From: Pseudomonadota bacterium
GTDB taxonomy: Bacteria; Desulfobacterota; Anaeroferrophillalia; Anaeroferrophillales; Tharpellaceae
NCBI GenBank assembly: GCA_030641485.1
Contig: DAOWHJ010000145.1
Span: 1-30,599, forward strand
Length of the DNA stretch: 30,599 bases
Direction of reading: 5' to 3'
The notes beneath the pieces were generated by a model. It searched no databases and was not told where the DNA came from. It worked only from the letters and a program-made list of their open reading frames with translations. Each line of letters begins with the position of its first letter. Within the stretch, counting starts at the first letter, position 1. A program made the translations under genes and the position numbers. This document shows, piece by piece, positions 29,855 through 30,599 of the stretch.

Positions 29855-30599
29855 CTAACGTTTCAAGTTAACCACCTCAGTCAGCAGTTCATCGCTGGCT
29901 GTAATCATCTTGGCGTTAGCTTGAAAAGCGCGCTGGGCGGCGATCAATTTGACAAATTCGGTAGCTATATCAACGTTCGACTGCTCCAAAGAATTTGCGG
30001 CAATGGTTCCGCGTCCGGCCGTACCCGGCAAACCGACACTGACATTACCCGAATTAATGGTCTCAGCCCAAACATTATCACCCTTTTTCTCCAACCCCCA
30101 AGGACTGTTAAACATCGCCAGCGCAAGCCGAGCTATAGGCTTGATTTCACCATTGGAAAAGATACCGGAAATCAAGCCGTCAGACCCGATATTAACCCCA
30201 GAGAGGGAACCGGCCGGAAAACCGTCCTGAGTTTGTGAAAAAGTGGCCGATGAATCAGCATACTGAGTAGTTCCGTCGAGCCCACTACCACCTTCAGTTG
30301 TACTCGAACCAAAGTTGACATCAATATCCTGCATCAAGGTCGCGCCACCGGCAAAGTTGAAGTAGACATCGTTGTGACCAGATTCGCTCTTTAGTGAACC
30401 GTTGGGATTAAACTGCAAAATCCCACCCGAGCCCACTTCCATCAAACGATCGCTGCCGTCATCATTTGGAATCCCGTTGTCGAGATCAGAGCTGTTCATC
30501 ACCGCGTGCCACTCCCACTGGTTACTCCCCTGCTTTTTAAAGTAAACCGTCACTGTATGCGGCGAACCCAATGTGTCATAAACATTCATTGCGGTCGAA
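29855..30599 (-). CDS. flgE: Flagellar hook protein FlgE, C-terminal part (cut by window edge)
   Basis: The frame runs open to the window edge; 247 codons are visible. It includes TAMNVYDTLGSPHTVTVYFKK, the FlgE D2-domain block, and the C-terminal ANSLEQSNVDIATEFVKLIA and AQRAFQANAKMITASDELLTEVVNLKR, the conserved helix that packs in the axial core of hook and rod proteins. FlgE polymerises outside the cell into the curved hook joining rod and filament. FlgG and FlgF share the C-terminus, but the D2 block and long variable region favour FlgE. A terminator follows directly, so it is the last gene of its transcript. Confidence 0.92.
   Translation of the reverse strand, partial: STAMNVYDTLGSPHTVTVYFKKQGSNQWEWHAVMNSSDLDNGIPNDDGSDRLMEVGSGGILQFNPNGSLKSESGHNDVYFNFAGGATLMQDIDVNFGSSTTEGGSGLDGTTQYADSSATFSQTQDGFPAGSLSGVNIGSDGLISGIFSNGEIKPIARLALAMFNSPWGLEKKGDNVWAETINSGNVSVGLPGTAGRGTIAANSLEQSNVDIATEFVKLIAAQRAFQANAKMITASDELLTEVVNLKR

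Overview
The window reads as a chromosomal segment of a Gram-negative, probably anaerobic, flagellated bacterium. A deltaproteobacterium (Desulfobacterota, for example Desulfuromonadales-like) is my best guess. The reasons are a group-1-like [NiFe] hydrogenase large subunit, the futalosine menaquinone enzyme MqnD, an alaC-hom gene pair, a complete Mla lipid-transport operon (so an outer membrane), lar nickel-cofactor genes, an exosortase-family protein and a flagellar hook gene. This is inference from gene content; no rRNA or marker tree is available. I recognised no tRNA, rRNA or CRISPR array.

Layout. 1-372 (-): 5' part of a [NiFe] hydrogenase large subunit. 697-1173 (+): rnhA broken by one in-frame TAA. 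1418-4790 (+): alaC-hom-mqnD operon. 4974-5552 (+): secreted chalcone-isomerase-like protein. 5804-9382 (+): ferrochelatase, HemY-type porphyrinogen oxidase and a family-4 glycosyltransferase, followed by a degraded ExeA/GspA-type ATPase (9386-9611). 15671-9610 (-): seven-gene operon mlaE-mlaF-mlaD-mlaA-mlaC-cyclic-nucleotide-binding-like-AsmA-like. 15932-16738 (+): crotonase. 20559-16951 (-): ftsY, an acidic FliL-like membrane protein, a short LarE and LarB. 20699-21967 (+): HlyC/CorC-type DUF21-CBS protein. 22101-23456 (+): CoA-disulfide-reductase-like flavoprotein. 27345-23505 (-): htrA/degP, prmA and a large membrane protein that appears to hold two tandem exosortase domains. 29709-27617 (-): OmpR-type response regulator and histidine kinase. 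29855-30599 (-): 3' end of flgE.

The spaces between the genes in the first 17 kb carry repeats: three loci with GTAACTRTTCAG ends (one a 225-bp element with perfect 12-bp terminal inverted repeats, one a 70-bp near-palindrome, one a solo end), a CACAGAG-type inverted repeat, and an 88-bp inverted repeat after the crotonase gene. They sit just 3' of genes, and two nearby genes (rnhA and the ExeA-like gene) are decayed.

Most notable: the exosortase-family protein with a duplicated catalytic region (Cys-Arg-His in copy 1, Cys-Arg-Asn in copy 2), and the Mla operon that adds an AsmA-like bridge protein and a cyclic-nucleotide-binding-like protein. Smaller points are the LarE lacking its C-terminal part, the rnhA stop, a G10 tract inside htrA and a coproporphyrin-ferrochelatase-type tyrosine in the ferrochelatase.
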